A DNA stretch of 64,000 nucleotides from Epiperipatus broadwayi (taxonomy: Eukaryota; Onychophora; Udeonychophora; Euonychophora; Peripatidae). Made by a program: the position numbers and the translations under genes. The DNA lies in contig JAQFVV010006199.1 of assembly GCA_028023455.1 (NCBI GenBank), positions 4,662,972 through 4,726,971 on the forward strand, written 5' to 3'. Below, one piece after another: positions 34,537 to 46,425 of this stretch (positions within the stretch are counted from its first letter, which is position 1; every line of letters begins with the position of its first letter). The notes beneath the pieces are model-generated. The model made no database searches. It had not been told where the DNA came from and saw nothing but the letters and a program-made list of their open reading frames with translations.

Positions 34537-35643
34537 ATATATATATAGAGAGAGAGCGATTAAAAGAAATAAAAACGTTTTGATGCAATAATAACATAAT
34601 CCTTTTCTATGACTAAGATTTCGATTTGTGTCTGGATTTTAAATTAGATCTAATAATTTTTCAGCAGAATTATTTTAAATGTTTGCTAAAAATAATTTCT
34701 ACTATTCTTAAGATAGTTAACAAATGGCTAATCCAGTTTGACAATTGATGTTATTCCATGGGTATCCACTTAAAAAGTAAAACAAGGAGGAAAATTATTT
34801 CAAACTACTTTTTTTTAGGAATCTGATCAGGACTGTATTTTACTCACTCTATTTCTTTATGAAGTACTGTTATAGAAACTCTGATCAATAGTTAAATATT
34901 TTAAAGTGATTTTACTTTTTTACCACATTTACTGAAAAATAATATGTAAATTAAAATAAAATTTAATGACCCACCATTTATAATAGAAAACACCAAAATA
35001 TCTAAACCCTTCAAAAATTTAAATAAAAAAAAAATCTTAAGAGCCAGCTATCAACTATTATTTATTTTGAATAGAAATTAATGAGTATAAAAACTATATT
35101 TGTCAACTAAATATGCCATGAAATAAAGTTCATTATAATAATTAACAAAAACAAATAGAGAAAAAAAAGTATTTAATAGAAAAAAAATAATTCAAAGGAA
35201 CTCCAAAGTATAATTTTCATTAAAAAATATTAATAATAATTTCTTACTATTCAATAACTATTTTTAATTTCATATAATAGCATTTAATTATTAATAGTCA
35301 AACACCCATAACAAAAACACATAAAATAATTAGAGAAAACTAATATTGCACTATTTATTTTACACATGAAATAAACACAAACTATAAATACATGCACGAG
35401 TGTGTAGAGAGCAACGAAACCAATAAATACATTATTATATTCATGAACATGTTTATATATTTAGTGTTGCATATTTAAAAAAGTGATTTAATTACAAGAA
35501 AATTAAAGTTAAAAGAATATATATATAATCTCCATGTTATTTGCATAAGTAATAGAAACTTAGATGATTAATAAATACTGCAAATAATTTATTTTGGTTT
35601 TTCAGGTAAAAAATTATGTCATAACTTCCTTTACTAAAAGATA
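34537..35643. other. No gene recognised
   Basis: AT-rich flank of the LTR element, beginning with a TA/GA microsatellite. No exon or domain was seen. Confidence 0.5.
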
Positions 35644-36024
<381 letters not shown>

Positions 36025-36245
36025 AGCTTTCAAAAGGACATTATTGCATATAACAAGAAAAGAGTTACATTAATAACTGTTTTACCATATGCAGAAGGAG
36101 AGGGGCAAAAGCAAGGGATATGCATGTGGTTTACAAATTTGAGTTTACATTCTTACATACAAGTCCAATCAGTTTTATACACTGAAAAGGCTCTTTGTTT
36201 TCTCTTTGACTGTGTATATCTCTTGGGATATATTTTTTTCATCCT

Positions 36246-36285
36246 ATCATCATCATCATCATTATTATTATTATTATTATTATTA

Positions 36286-36363
<78 letters not shown>

Positions 36364-36422
36364 ATAGTAGTAGTTGTACTCCTAGTAGTAATAGTAGTGG
36401 TAGTAGTAGCAGCAGCAGTAGT

Positions 36423-36455
<33 letters not shown>

Positions 36456-36477
36456 ATAGTAGTAGTAGTAGTAGTAT
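36246..36477. repeat. Second compound microsatellite (ATC)n-(ATT)n-(AGT)n
   Basis: The same ATT-to-AGT order and orientation as the array 220 bp upstream, but with more interruptions (AGC, ATAGTGG and similar). The 36,025-36,245 spacer is unique sequence. Confidence 0.95.
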
Positions 36478-37120
36478 TGATAGCTATTGTTACATTTTCA
36501 AATTCTTGTTAAACTTTATTTAAAAAGACTTAAAAATCAAATTTTTAGCTGGCTCCGTTGAGAGCTTTTAGAGTTTCAGCAAATGTTGTAATAATTATTA
36601 GATGAATATAAGAAAGTAGCACTAAAGACAAATGTTAAAAGAAACTAAAAATTTAAAGGTGTTTTTTCATATGAAAAAATAAATATTGATAAGTATGAAA
36701 TAGACCAATTTAACAACTAATAAATAGATACATAATGAATAAAATTATTTATAAAAGTAAATATAGGTGAAAAACGTTTGATAATAATAACTTAATATTT
36801 AAAAAAAACACATGCCTATGTGTTTAAAAAGGAAATGTTTTATTATGTGTATTTATTAGTTCTTACTTATCTTAGCTGATATTTAGACATTTAATTAAAC
36901 AACAATTCAGATAATTCAGACCTTCAAAAAAGAGTTTGGATTGATATATGTTAAGAGTAACAAGAAAAAATAAAATAAAAAATACAATGGTAAGAGAATA
37001 ACAGGTATCATTAATATTGTTGAAAGAATTAAGAGGCATGGACATATTGCTGGAAGAGATGATAATACATAAACATATCAAGTTTTAAATTGGATCCCAA
37101 AAATATAAAAGAAATAGACG
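36478..37120. other. No gene recognised
   Basis: AT-rich. The small minus-strand open frame at 36,872-37,081 is hydrophobic but has no recognisable family. Confidence 0.45.
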
Positions 37121-37231
37121 GAGACAACGAAGTTTGTTGAGTAATGTCGACAAAAAAGAGGCCAGAGATCGGAGAATCTGGATTAAAATTGGAAAGACAT
37201 TATTTGTGACAATCTATAATAGTGGGAAATG
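37121..37231 (+). pseudogene. Possible C-terminal tail of a LINE reverse transcriptase
   Basis: The frame RRQRSLLSNVDKKEARDRRI continuing to WIKIGKTLFVT then a stop resembles the extreme C terminus of RTE-like ORF2, where a basic stretch precedes an A-x-DR-x-x-W block. It is preceded by a WIPK-like segment in a neighbouring frame. It is only ~35 codons, so the call is tentative. Confidence 0.35.
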
Positions 37232-38212
37232 ATGATTTCTAACAATAGGTTTTGTTATTATATTAAGGCTCATGTATTTTATTAAGATAAAGCGTATTCC
37301 AAATTATCTATTATGTGTGTATTTTTACACGTGCTTATAAATACTTTTTATATAAATATTTTCATGCATAAAACAACGAATAATATTTTTTTAATTTTTT
37401 AATGTGATTAAAATTAGTTTAGCAATAAATTCATTTTACTTTACTGCAAACGACTTCCTTAAGTAGTGATATTTATCTTCATTACAAAAATAATTTACTT
37501 GACAGATTTCTAATAAATGGAAAATGGGAAAAACTCATAAAATCTTCGAGTATAGTTTTTCATCAACGGCTCATTATATTATTATAAAAATGCGCATAAA
37601 TGTTCATTAATCTTATGAAATATGATATATTTAGAAAAATAATTCTAGTAAGCAGAAAGAATAAGATTCCATTGCAAAAGAGAAGTATATTAATTAACTT
37701 AGCTTAAGCTTGCGATTTAAAAAGCTATTTAATCAAAAAAATAATGATGCTTAATAATTCACAAAGCTAATATTCAGAAGTTAATTTAATAAATTAAATA
37801 AAGAGATTTTTAAGTTCTTATGGAACATGATTTTTAAAAATGTATATATATTTAGAAAGTACTTTAGTTTGTGATTTGTAAAACGGAAATGATAACCTTA
37901 TTATTATAAGTCTCACGTTAAATTATTTTGGGGAAAAAATTTAATGTTGAAAATCAGTATTTTGAAACTGAAGTTTCTTTTATTTATTTCTACTATCATA
38001 AATTTACTAATAATGTTATCATTGTTTTAATCATTTATAATAACTTCCAATATAATGTTTTCTTGATTAATATATTTTTTTAAAATTTCAATATAATTTT
38101 TAATCCGATATTTTTTTTATAACAACGTTTTGTCTAACAATGCCATTATTATTAATAAACTTTTAAAAAATGTAATGTAGTACGACTTTTTAACAGCTTT
38201 TACACTAGCAAT
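37232..38212. other. No gene recognised
   Basis: AT-rich sequence up to the 5' truncation point of LINE-B. Confidence 0.5.
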
Positions 38213-40173
38213 CATGGCAATACATATATTGAGAAGTGGTAAGGCAAGAGGATTAGATGGATGGGCAGCAGAGATAGTAATGAATTTGGGGCATAGGGCA
38301 AAAGTAAAGTTACTATCATGTTTTAATAAGATGACACAGAAGAGAGTTTTTCTGGGTAGTTGGAGTAATACAAGAGTAAGATTATTATTTAAAGGAAAAG
38401 GATAGAAAGTTAAATAATTATAGACCAATAGCAGTAACATCGGTTTTATATAAAGTTTTTTCATATATGGTGGCTGGAAGAGTTGCAAAATGGATGAAAG
38501 AAAATAATGTAGTGGGGGAAATGCAAGGAGGTTTTAGGTCAGATAGGCGTATAGGAGATACTTTATTTGTAGTTACACAACTTATAGATATGAGTAGAAA
38601 TTCAGGTAGACAGTTATATATGAGTTTTATAGATATAGAGAAGGCATATGATAGAGTGAATACAAATAGATTATGGATAAGTTTAGCAAATCTGGGAATG
38701 GATGAAGCTTTAGTGGGTGTTATTAAGAAATTATATGAAAATAATTACTATACATATCAATTAGTGGATATAGAATCAGCTAAAGTTAAAAATAGGGTGG
38801 GACTGAGGCAAGGATACCCTATGTCACCTATTTTGTTCGTGTTGTATTTGAGTGAAATGGAGAGAGCAATAGAGAGACTAGGAAGAGGGATAGAGATGCC
38901 GTTAACAGGTGGCAAGAGAGTATATACATTGTCCAGTCTTTTTTTGTGGATGATGTCTTTTTGTGTGCAGAAAGAAGAGAAGATATGGAAGTTATGCTGA
39001 GGACATGCACAAGGGTGGGTCAAGATATGGGGATTAAATTTAGTGAAGAAAAATCAAATATAATGATGGTGAATACTGGGGAAAGAAAAGACAAAGATTT
39101 CTTATTGGGGGATATAAAGTTAAGTGTGGTGAATAGATATAGTTATTTGGGAATCATCTTGAGTAATAAGAAAAATTGCTTGGATGAATGGGAGAAAAAA
39201 TAGATAAATGAAGCAAAGAAAAGAAAGGGATTGATAAAGAAATTAACACTGTTTTCATATAATAAATATGATGTAGCTAGAATTGTATGGAAGGGAGTGG
39301 CAGTAGCAGGGTTAACATATGGCAATGATGCATTATGTGTTAGTAAAGGGGTATTAGATTGCTTAGAAAAAGTACAAAGGGAAGTAGGAAGACCTGCATT
39401 ACATGCAGAGGTATGGACAGCAAAAGAGGCAATTCAAGGAGAAATGGGATGGTCAAGTTTTTATATGAGGGATGCAAAAAGCAAATTGAAAATGTTCAGT
39501 AGATTGCAGTTTATGGATAATAAAAGAATAGCCAAAATAGTATTTAATTGGGTTACAAGTAAAGGGCAGCCAACAAGATGGGTGAGAAAGGTAATGCGGT
39601 ATGCAGAAGATTTGGATAAAGAAGTTATGTCAGTATACTTGTACAAAAGATGGGATGATTGTGTTAGGAGGATTGTTGAGTGTTATAATGGGAAGGAGTG
39701 GGGTAGAAGAATAGATGCATTAATAAAGAATAGGGAGTTGGAGAGATGGAAAACTAGTATGGAGAGTAAAACGAGTTTAAATATATATAAAAGTAAATGG
39801 AACATTGGGTGTGATTTAATTTATTATAATAGTAAGGAAAGTAGTTTATTGTTTAAGGCTTGAACGGAATCTTTAGCAATAAGTAAATATACACATAAAT
39901 GGAAAAATATGGGTGATTTAGTCTGCAAGTTGTGTAAAGAAGGCATAGAAAATATTAGACATCTGTTACTTCAATGTAAATGTTTGAAAGCAGAAAGGGT
40001 ACAAATAATGAAGTTATGGAAGGTTAAATATGAACAAAGTGATTATACAGAAAGTGAGTTATTGGTTTTTATGCTAGGTTTGGGAAAAAATAAGGGGGAT
40101 TTAGATATGAAGGTCATGGAGTTGACAAAGATTATGTTGTGGAAATGGGATGGAGCAGATTATGGGAAAACTT
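38213..40173 (+). pseudogene. LINE-B ORF2: reverse transcriptase and C-terminal Cys/His finger (broken)
   Basis: Reverse transcriptase blocks in order are ILRSGKARGLDGW, NNYRPIAVTSVLYKV, MQGGFRSDR, SFIDIEKAYDRV (catalytic Asp present), GLRQGYPMSPILF and FVDDVFL near 38,945. After these come RYSYLGIIL and a thumb/connector region. A C-terminal C-x2-C-x8-H-x4-C finger (CKLC...HLLLQC) sits near 39,930-39,985, and the frame ends at 40,173. Lesions: stops near 38,403 and 38,417, a slip in the T7 run at 38,940 just before the catalytic VDD, TAG at 39,201, and TGA at 39,861 where the second copy has CGA. No endonuclease is present because of 5' truncation. Confidence 0.9.
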
Positions 40174-40290
40174 AGGGTGGACAATAGAAAAGGAAGGTAA
40201 AGTGGCTAACAGGTTTTTCTGGGCATATCTGCTGAGAGATTCCTGACTCCGTTTAAGGAGAAGTCACAGTACATCACATCACATTATTAA
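38213..40290 (+). mobile_element. LINE-B copy 1: 5'-truncated non-LTR retrotransposon
   Basis: Starts inside the reverse transcriptase and ends in a short 3' UTR with the tail ACATCACATCACATT. A second, shorter copy at 54,215-54,910 ends in the same tail with one more ACATC unit. Short tandem 3' tails and 5' truncation are typical of CR1/L2-like LINEs; the clade is inferred. Confidence 0.85.
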
Positions 40291-41249
40291 AAAATTATTT
40301 TTCTTATGGATTTGGGGAAATATTTATAGATTGTTTGAAAAAGCATATTACACATTAAGGATTTCAAAACTTTGTATTGCTTTACTAATTAAACAAAATT
40401 GCAATATTTTGAACTTATTTATGTTTTGGATCCTAGTTTGGTGATTATTTATATCAATGATATGTATGTATTATAGCTGTCAAAATGAATAAATAGAGAG
40501 GAAAGGATGATGGAGAAGTTCATGCATGGAGTATATATGACAGATGAAAGTCAAACAGTTCACAGCCATATGTCTGAGTTTGAATTTAATCAAAATAATT
40601 ATTAACAAATTAGATATCAAACATATATCCTATTACAAGTTGCATACATATTTTTAAGAGTATAAAAAAATCTTCTATGCAAATATTTAAATGTAACTTT
40701 TTTAAACATGTGCATGTTCAATGTATGCTACTATGAAATCCAGTTGAGGTCCTGACTAAATTAAATACTGTCCAAATCTATGTATCACCCATGTCACTTA
40801 CTATCCACAATAAAACAATACTTCAGGTTCTAATATGTGTGCATGTAGCCCAAATAAATTTATTATATTTTACATGGTGAATAAGTTTGACAATCTGAAT
40901 TAAAAAAAGAAAATATAAAGTCAAATTTAATAAATAAAAATTAAGTAATAAATTTACATAAACCAGAACAAAGAATGAATGGAATCATCTTTTTTTTCAC
41001 TGTCATTAGATGATTGTTATATGGTGATGAATACTTAGATATTATCCCCATTTTATCATGTGAAATAATTGCTGCTCTATCTCCTCCGAATTTATATGTA
41101 GAGCTGGGTACAATAATGCCTAATATGCCAGTTTGTTTACTATGCTAATCTTATTCTTGTATAATTTAGGATACTTGGAGCTTGACAGTCACCTCCTGCT
41201 ACTCTGCATCATGATACCTGCCAAATACCTCCATGGACTGACATAAATC
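40291..41249. other. No gene recognised
   Basis: AT-rich. No exon or repeat family was recognised. Confidence 0.45.
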
Positions 41250-41600
41250 TTAAGGCCAGAAAGTTGCAATCTCTGCTTCACAAGTGATGTTACATTTCTT
41301 ATAGTCTATTATGCATCCAGTCATACATATAAAATCAGAATCTAAAATAACATCATATACTAATCCTTTTAGGATCAGCAAGTCATGAGGTATATATCTT
41401 TTTCTCACTCTCATCTGTAACCAGACTTGTTTGGCAGCTAACCTATATATAGATTTCATGGGTAGAGTTTGAATACTAGGGTCTTTGTTGGTAATACATT
41501 TGTATACAGTCTCACTCATTACTGATATCTGGATTTGAGTTGATGATGTTTGCTTCCATTTTGTTATTTGAATTTAACAGAAGTTGAGACATGTTAAGGA
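41250..41600 (-). pseudogene. Retropepsin relic of an LTR retrotransposon
   Basis: The minus-strand frame has STQIQISVMSE at the position of the usual catalytic D-T-G-A-x-I-S-V-M block. It continues through AKQVWLQMRVRKRYIPHDLLI to VILDSDFICMTGCIIDY, which matches the second conserved block (hydrophobic-L-G-x-D-F-I, here LDSDF). The catalytic Asp-Thr-Gly has become Ser-Thr-Gln, so it would be inactive. It ends at a stop at 41,250. No neighbouring reverse transcriptase or LTRs were recognised. It could belong to the same lineage as the gag at 31 kb, but this is inference. Confidence 0.6.
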
Positions 41601-43136
41601 ATGAACTGAAAGTACTTCTACAGATTGAAAAATTGTTTATAATAGTTATTACCATTATATTTGTTATATTTATTGTTATTACAATAGGTTTTTTAATTAA
41701 TGGATATTTAATTTATACTACATATATACTATAGTGATTTTATCTTTTGTTAAAAGTCAAAATAATTCTTTTCTTTTTGTTTTTTAAATTAATTCTTCAG
41801 GTCTATTTAAAACTGTTTAGGGTTTTAATTAATATTATACTCACTGATATCCTTACTGCATTGTGTCAATTTCCTCTTTGATTCTTAATTTTGCCTTCAA
41901 TTTACCTATTACATCTCCTTGATTATTAACTAAAACTGACCAAAATCAGTATTATCTTTTCTTTAAAATAATTAAACTTTTTTAGTCATATCTAACTCTT
42001 AACACATATTTATCTCAAGTTAGGAATTTCCTATGTTCATGGGCCATCATTGTACTGAGACATAGATGTTTCATCATGAAAAGTTTTTTAATACATAGAT
42101 CTTAGTTACTAAAGAGATTTTAAACTATTTATACTATACATACAAGTATATCAGATTAAGATTTGCCATATGATCAAATCTATTTTTCTCTTTTGAATTT
42201 ATTAAATAAATATTAGGAAAAAATGCTATTATATTTCCTTGTCAATCAAGCTCCAAGTAATTGTAAACCTTATAGTACAAAAGAAAAGTATAACTTGTCA
42301 CTGCTTTTATTTGTTTCAGGACCCAGTGGATTGCATCATTGAACACATCATCACAATGTTAAATAATAGACAGAGTTTCTTTTGTTGTCTTTATAATTAC
42401 AGTATTATTTCCCTTTTTGTTATCCTCATTCTGTTTATAGAGATTTAATTAATTAGTTGCGTGTATTAGTGATCTTATATAAAGGGAACTAGATAATGAA
42501 CATTGCTGACTTTAAATCACAACATAGCTTTAATAAACATGTAAGTAACACTATAATATATAAATTACTGCCTCATAATACTATACTAAATATTATTAAA
42601 TATTAACATATAGATATAATATTAATTAGAAAAAACATATAACACACATTTTTGATTGAAAATTTAATTCAGCTTTTTTTAGCAATAATAGTTAAGTTCT
42701 CCTGATGGTTAGTTCCTTTAAAGTTTATATTACTAGTTCAAATAAACATCAAAGTAAGGTACAGACTCTTATTAATCTTACCTATTATTTTCTTGAATAA
42801 ATTTTAAGGATTTATGTATTAGGGGTTTACTATAGCCATAGGTTTTTTTATTTTTTACAAACAAGGAGATCAATTAAGTCCTGTTGAAGTGTTGTTTTCT
42901 TATTAGATCACTAGGAGTCCTGGTATTATGACGTAGACATGGTGTTTTGAATCAAGGCATTCTCACAACTTTAGGCTAGGAAGGCATCAGCAACTGTAGT
43001 GATTTAGCAGTGCATATGGTTTGAATTATCCCACAGGTAAAAATGAGCATGCGACAAAATATTTTTATTCGTCTTTGTGGATATTTCTCTGTGATCTGAT
43101 GCTCTGTGCAAAATACAGCATTCTTTTTTGGAAACT

Positions 43137-43138
<2 letters not shown>
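41601..43138. other. No gene established; one acceptor-like site at 42,320
   Basis: AT-rich. At 42,301-42,320 a T-rich run ends in TTTGTTTCAG and is followed by a frame DPVDCIIEHIITMLNNRQ. This could be an internal exon, but the open stretch is short and no matching donor or family was identified. Confidence 0.25.

Positions 43139-43234
<96 letters not shown>
43139..43234. repeat. Compound microsatellite (AAT)n-(GAT)n
   Basis: About 21 AAT units followed directly by about 11 GAT units. A poly-Asn/poly-Asp open frame across it is an artefact. Confidence 0.97.
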
Positions 43235-46010
43235 TAAGGAAGTAAAAAAGTAGTTTGTCAAAGTTTTCAGGGTTGCCTTTTTATATCACTGGTCTGATTC
43301 CATTCTGCAAGTATCTATTCACATTTTTATTTTTTTTATTTTTTTCAGGCATTTAAGTCCTCTAAACAGCTTATCTTTATTATAATTATTTTACAATATT
43401 AATCATAAATTTTAATATATAATTTTATATATTACCCTTACTATATTATTCATGTCTGGCTTTGAGCTAACACAATTTCATCAGCCAAAATGAATGCATA
43501 TTTTATAAAAATTAAACAATGTTTAATTATATAAAATCTATAACTTTTTTTATACATATTTTTTGCTTTTTTTTATTCACAGATATTATATTGGCAATTG
43601 ACATTATAATTGGCCATATTGTAACAGTGGAGGAATGTATGTTTACGTAACAAAACCCAGAGTCCATGTAAAATACAGATGGTTAGATTCCAAGTCTGTC
43701 CAATCTTCAACCTATATACCAGTACTCCTTGATTTAACACATTATGAATGATATTTCTGAGGTTACACACAGATATCAATTTCTTTAAGAGCTGGATTTG
43801 AACAGGGAGAGATATGAGACTCCAAAAGTTGATTAAATAAGGACTAACTAGAGATTCTACATAGACTAATACATGCTAATAATTAATTAAACTAAAGGTG
43901 ATACTAATAATTAACTATAATGCACATTCAACATATAAAATATTAATGGAATTGGAATTTGGATTGTGAGCAATAAGATAGGAAATGAGGTTAAATTTAA
44001 ATAGGTTTATTAATAAAATAAATTTAAAAATGAAAACAATTAGGTTTACAATAAGTAATATCAGGGATTAACCACATTAAGCTCAAGGAAGATACAGATT
44101 TGGTATAATAACCAAAGATTCAGGGTTCAGACAAATTCTGAACAGTTATTTTACATGGGGCAAGAATTGGATACATTAGATCCACATATATATGTTATGG
44201 CACTGGCTAAAATATTAGAAATAAGTTTGCAGTGTGGGTGGATAATTATTCATGGTATTTCACATCAAAATGGACAGTACCTAGGACAGGACACCTTGCT
44301 ACAATTAATATATGAACATGTAAGTTCAGGAACTCAGATAGGCTTAATACAGATGATCTTGATCCTTGTGTTCCAGTTCTAATAAAAATATAGCCTTACT
44401 TGAACTAATATATGGGAACCATCTAACACTGTCAGCCCATTAAAAAGGTACAGCAAAACATAAGTGTACCTTATAAAAACACATCCCACATAAGTAAAAT
44501 ACAAACATGCATATTTAAAATTAATTGCAACTAAAACATATAGTGCTTATCTGTATTGCTATATAAAACCCAGTTCTTAAAGTTAGCATTATAATTTTGC
44601 TATCTTTAATTATTAATCTCATTTAGAATACTAAATTTGCATTTTTAATTATAATTTAAGGAGGAAAAATAATATTTAGAGGGAATTAATAAGTCATTAA
44701 GAATTATACTGTAATATCATCTCTGAAGGCTAGTCAATTACTTCTAAATAATAGATATTAAAAGTCATAATGTATAAATCTGATTAGGCAAACATTAATT
44801 GATATAATATAATCTAAATCTAAATCAATCAATAACAATGAGCATGTAGATATCAGTTATTCTCTGATATAATAAGATTTGGAACAGTGATATAGTGGGC
44901 TAAACAACATTATTAAAATATTATAATGGACATATTAATGATCATATCTCCATTAAAAGTTTACTAAAATTACAGTGCTCACTGTTTTGAAATACTTGGC
45001 ATATTCTAACATATATAAAATAAATTTTAGGTAAATAGTTAACAATATATAGGCATAACCACAGTATTAAAGGGATTTGGATAAATAACTGATTACAGTT
45101 ATTATAATTTAGAGAAACATAATTAAAATTTACAGAGATGGTTTGAGGCAAGCTTTATACAGTTTATATTTTACTACTTTAGACAAAATTTTAAAAATTA
45201 ATAATGAACGTTCAATTTACATTTTGTAAGCTAGCTTAAGAGATTTAAAGGTTTAAAGATTAAGAAGTTGATTTAGAGCTCTGTGATGTTGCAAAGAATA
45301 TTACTGAGCTTTTTGATTGCAGCTTGTTTTTTATATACATTGGGCAACAGGTGAATTAGTACTCTGAATATCTGGATAAGCAGTTGAATTATTCACGATC
45401 TTCTTCTAGCAGGTCATTCACAAAAATATTGCCCACTTCCACGATGATGATATAATGTCAATAATCATACAGAATGGCACCAGACATGACCATCTTCCTG
45501 CAGGGAAATGGCAAATCTATGCCCTCAGACTCTGGCATATTAAAGTCTAAACTAGTATGGAGACTGGTGGTAACACTTTTTAAAAAATATACATTAAGTT
45601 TCTTTATGTATGAAATGCAGCCTATTTATAATATTTTGTGATCAGTTATAATTTTGTCAATAAAGTTATTATCTGTCAATAACCCATTAGCACCTATTTG
45701 GTATCTTATAATTTAATTTACTAAATTTATTTAAATCTTTTGCTTTAAATTTTAACATAATATTTTTAATTCAAGTTAACCATCTCAATTCCCTAAAGAT
45801 CTGGAAATAGTTTCAGCTCAGTGGATCTTGTTTACAACTAAATATATTTTGGGCAAATAATATTACTAAATTTACAGTTTGGGATTTTTTATCTCACACT
45901 ATACCAATGCAATGCATGTGTGCATAATGTGATTATCGTTCATCATAATTTCAAGTTAAACTTAAGAATTTCAATAAATATTTAACTAACATTATGCTAT
46001 ATATATATAT
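43235..46010. other. No gene recognised
   Basis: AT-rich. Open frames at 43,573-43,779, 44,155-44,382 and 44,942-45,151 have no recognisable domain. The slightly richer composition of 43,960-44,450 may reflect a decayed LTR-element leader, but I found no motif to support that. Confidence 0.4.
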
Positions 46011-46425
46011 AAGATATATTTTGCAGGTTTATCCATGTTAAAATATTTTAAATATTGGTATATTGACATTTCAACTTGGTAACACAAGTCATCTAAAGAG
46101 TGATAAAAAGTAGAAAGATGGTTGTAGAGGTGATACAATCACTGATTTGAAAAAAATGTTAAAGTTCCACCAATAGCAAAAATGTTAAATTAAGAATGTT
46201 TTTTAAAAAAATATTTCCAAATAGGAGGAAGTTTGCTTGTATCAAATCAGTGGTTGTAGCGCTCTACAATCATCTTTCTACTTTTTAAAACTCTGTGGAT
46301 GACTTGTGTTACCAAGTTGAAATGTCAGTATACCAATATTTAAAATATTTTAACATGGATGAACCTGAAAAATATGTCTTTTATATATGCAACCCGTGAA
46401 GACCTTTGTATCAACATATATATAT
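46011..46425. mobile_element. Penelope-like mini-element: inverted terminal repeats, coding region deleted
   Basis: Inverted repeats at 46,011-46,149 and 46,243-46,380 share blocks such as CCATGTTAAAATATTTTAAA and ATCACTGATTTG with their complements. The right repeat continues to about 46,425 (ATGCAACCCGTGAAGACC). The ~90 bp centre ends with codons that read, on the minus strand, DTSKLPPIWKYF, nearly the same as the end of the endonuclease in the 59.9-60.6 kb copy. So it is an internally deleted derivative of the same element. It lies directly against the truncated LTR at 46,426. Confidence 0.8.

Noticed and set aside
43021-43245. Frame with poly-Asn/poly-Asp tail
   Set aside because: The tail is an AAT/GAT microsatellite, and the 40 residues before it have no recognisable domain.
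44155-44382. Plus-strand 75-codon frame as a gene
   Set aside because: No domain, no splice context and no repeat relationship that I could establish.
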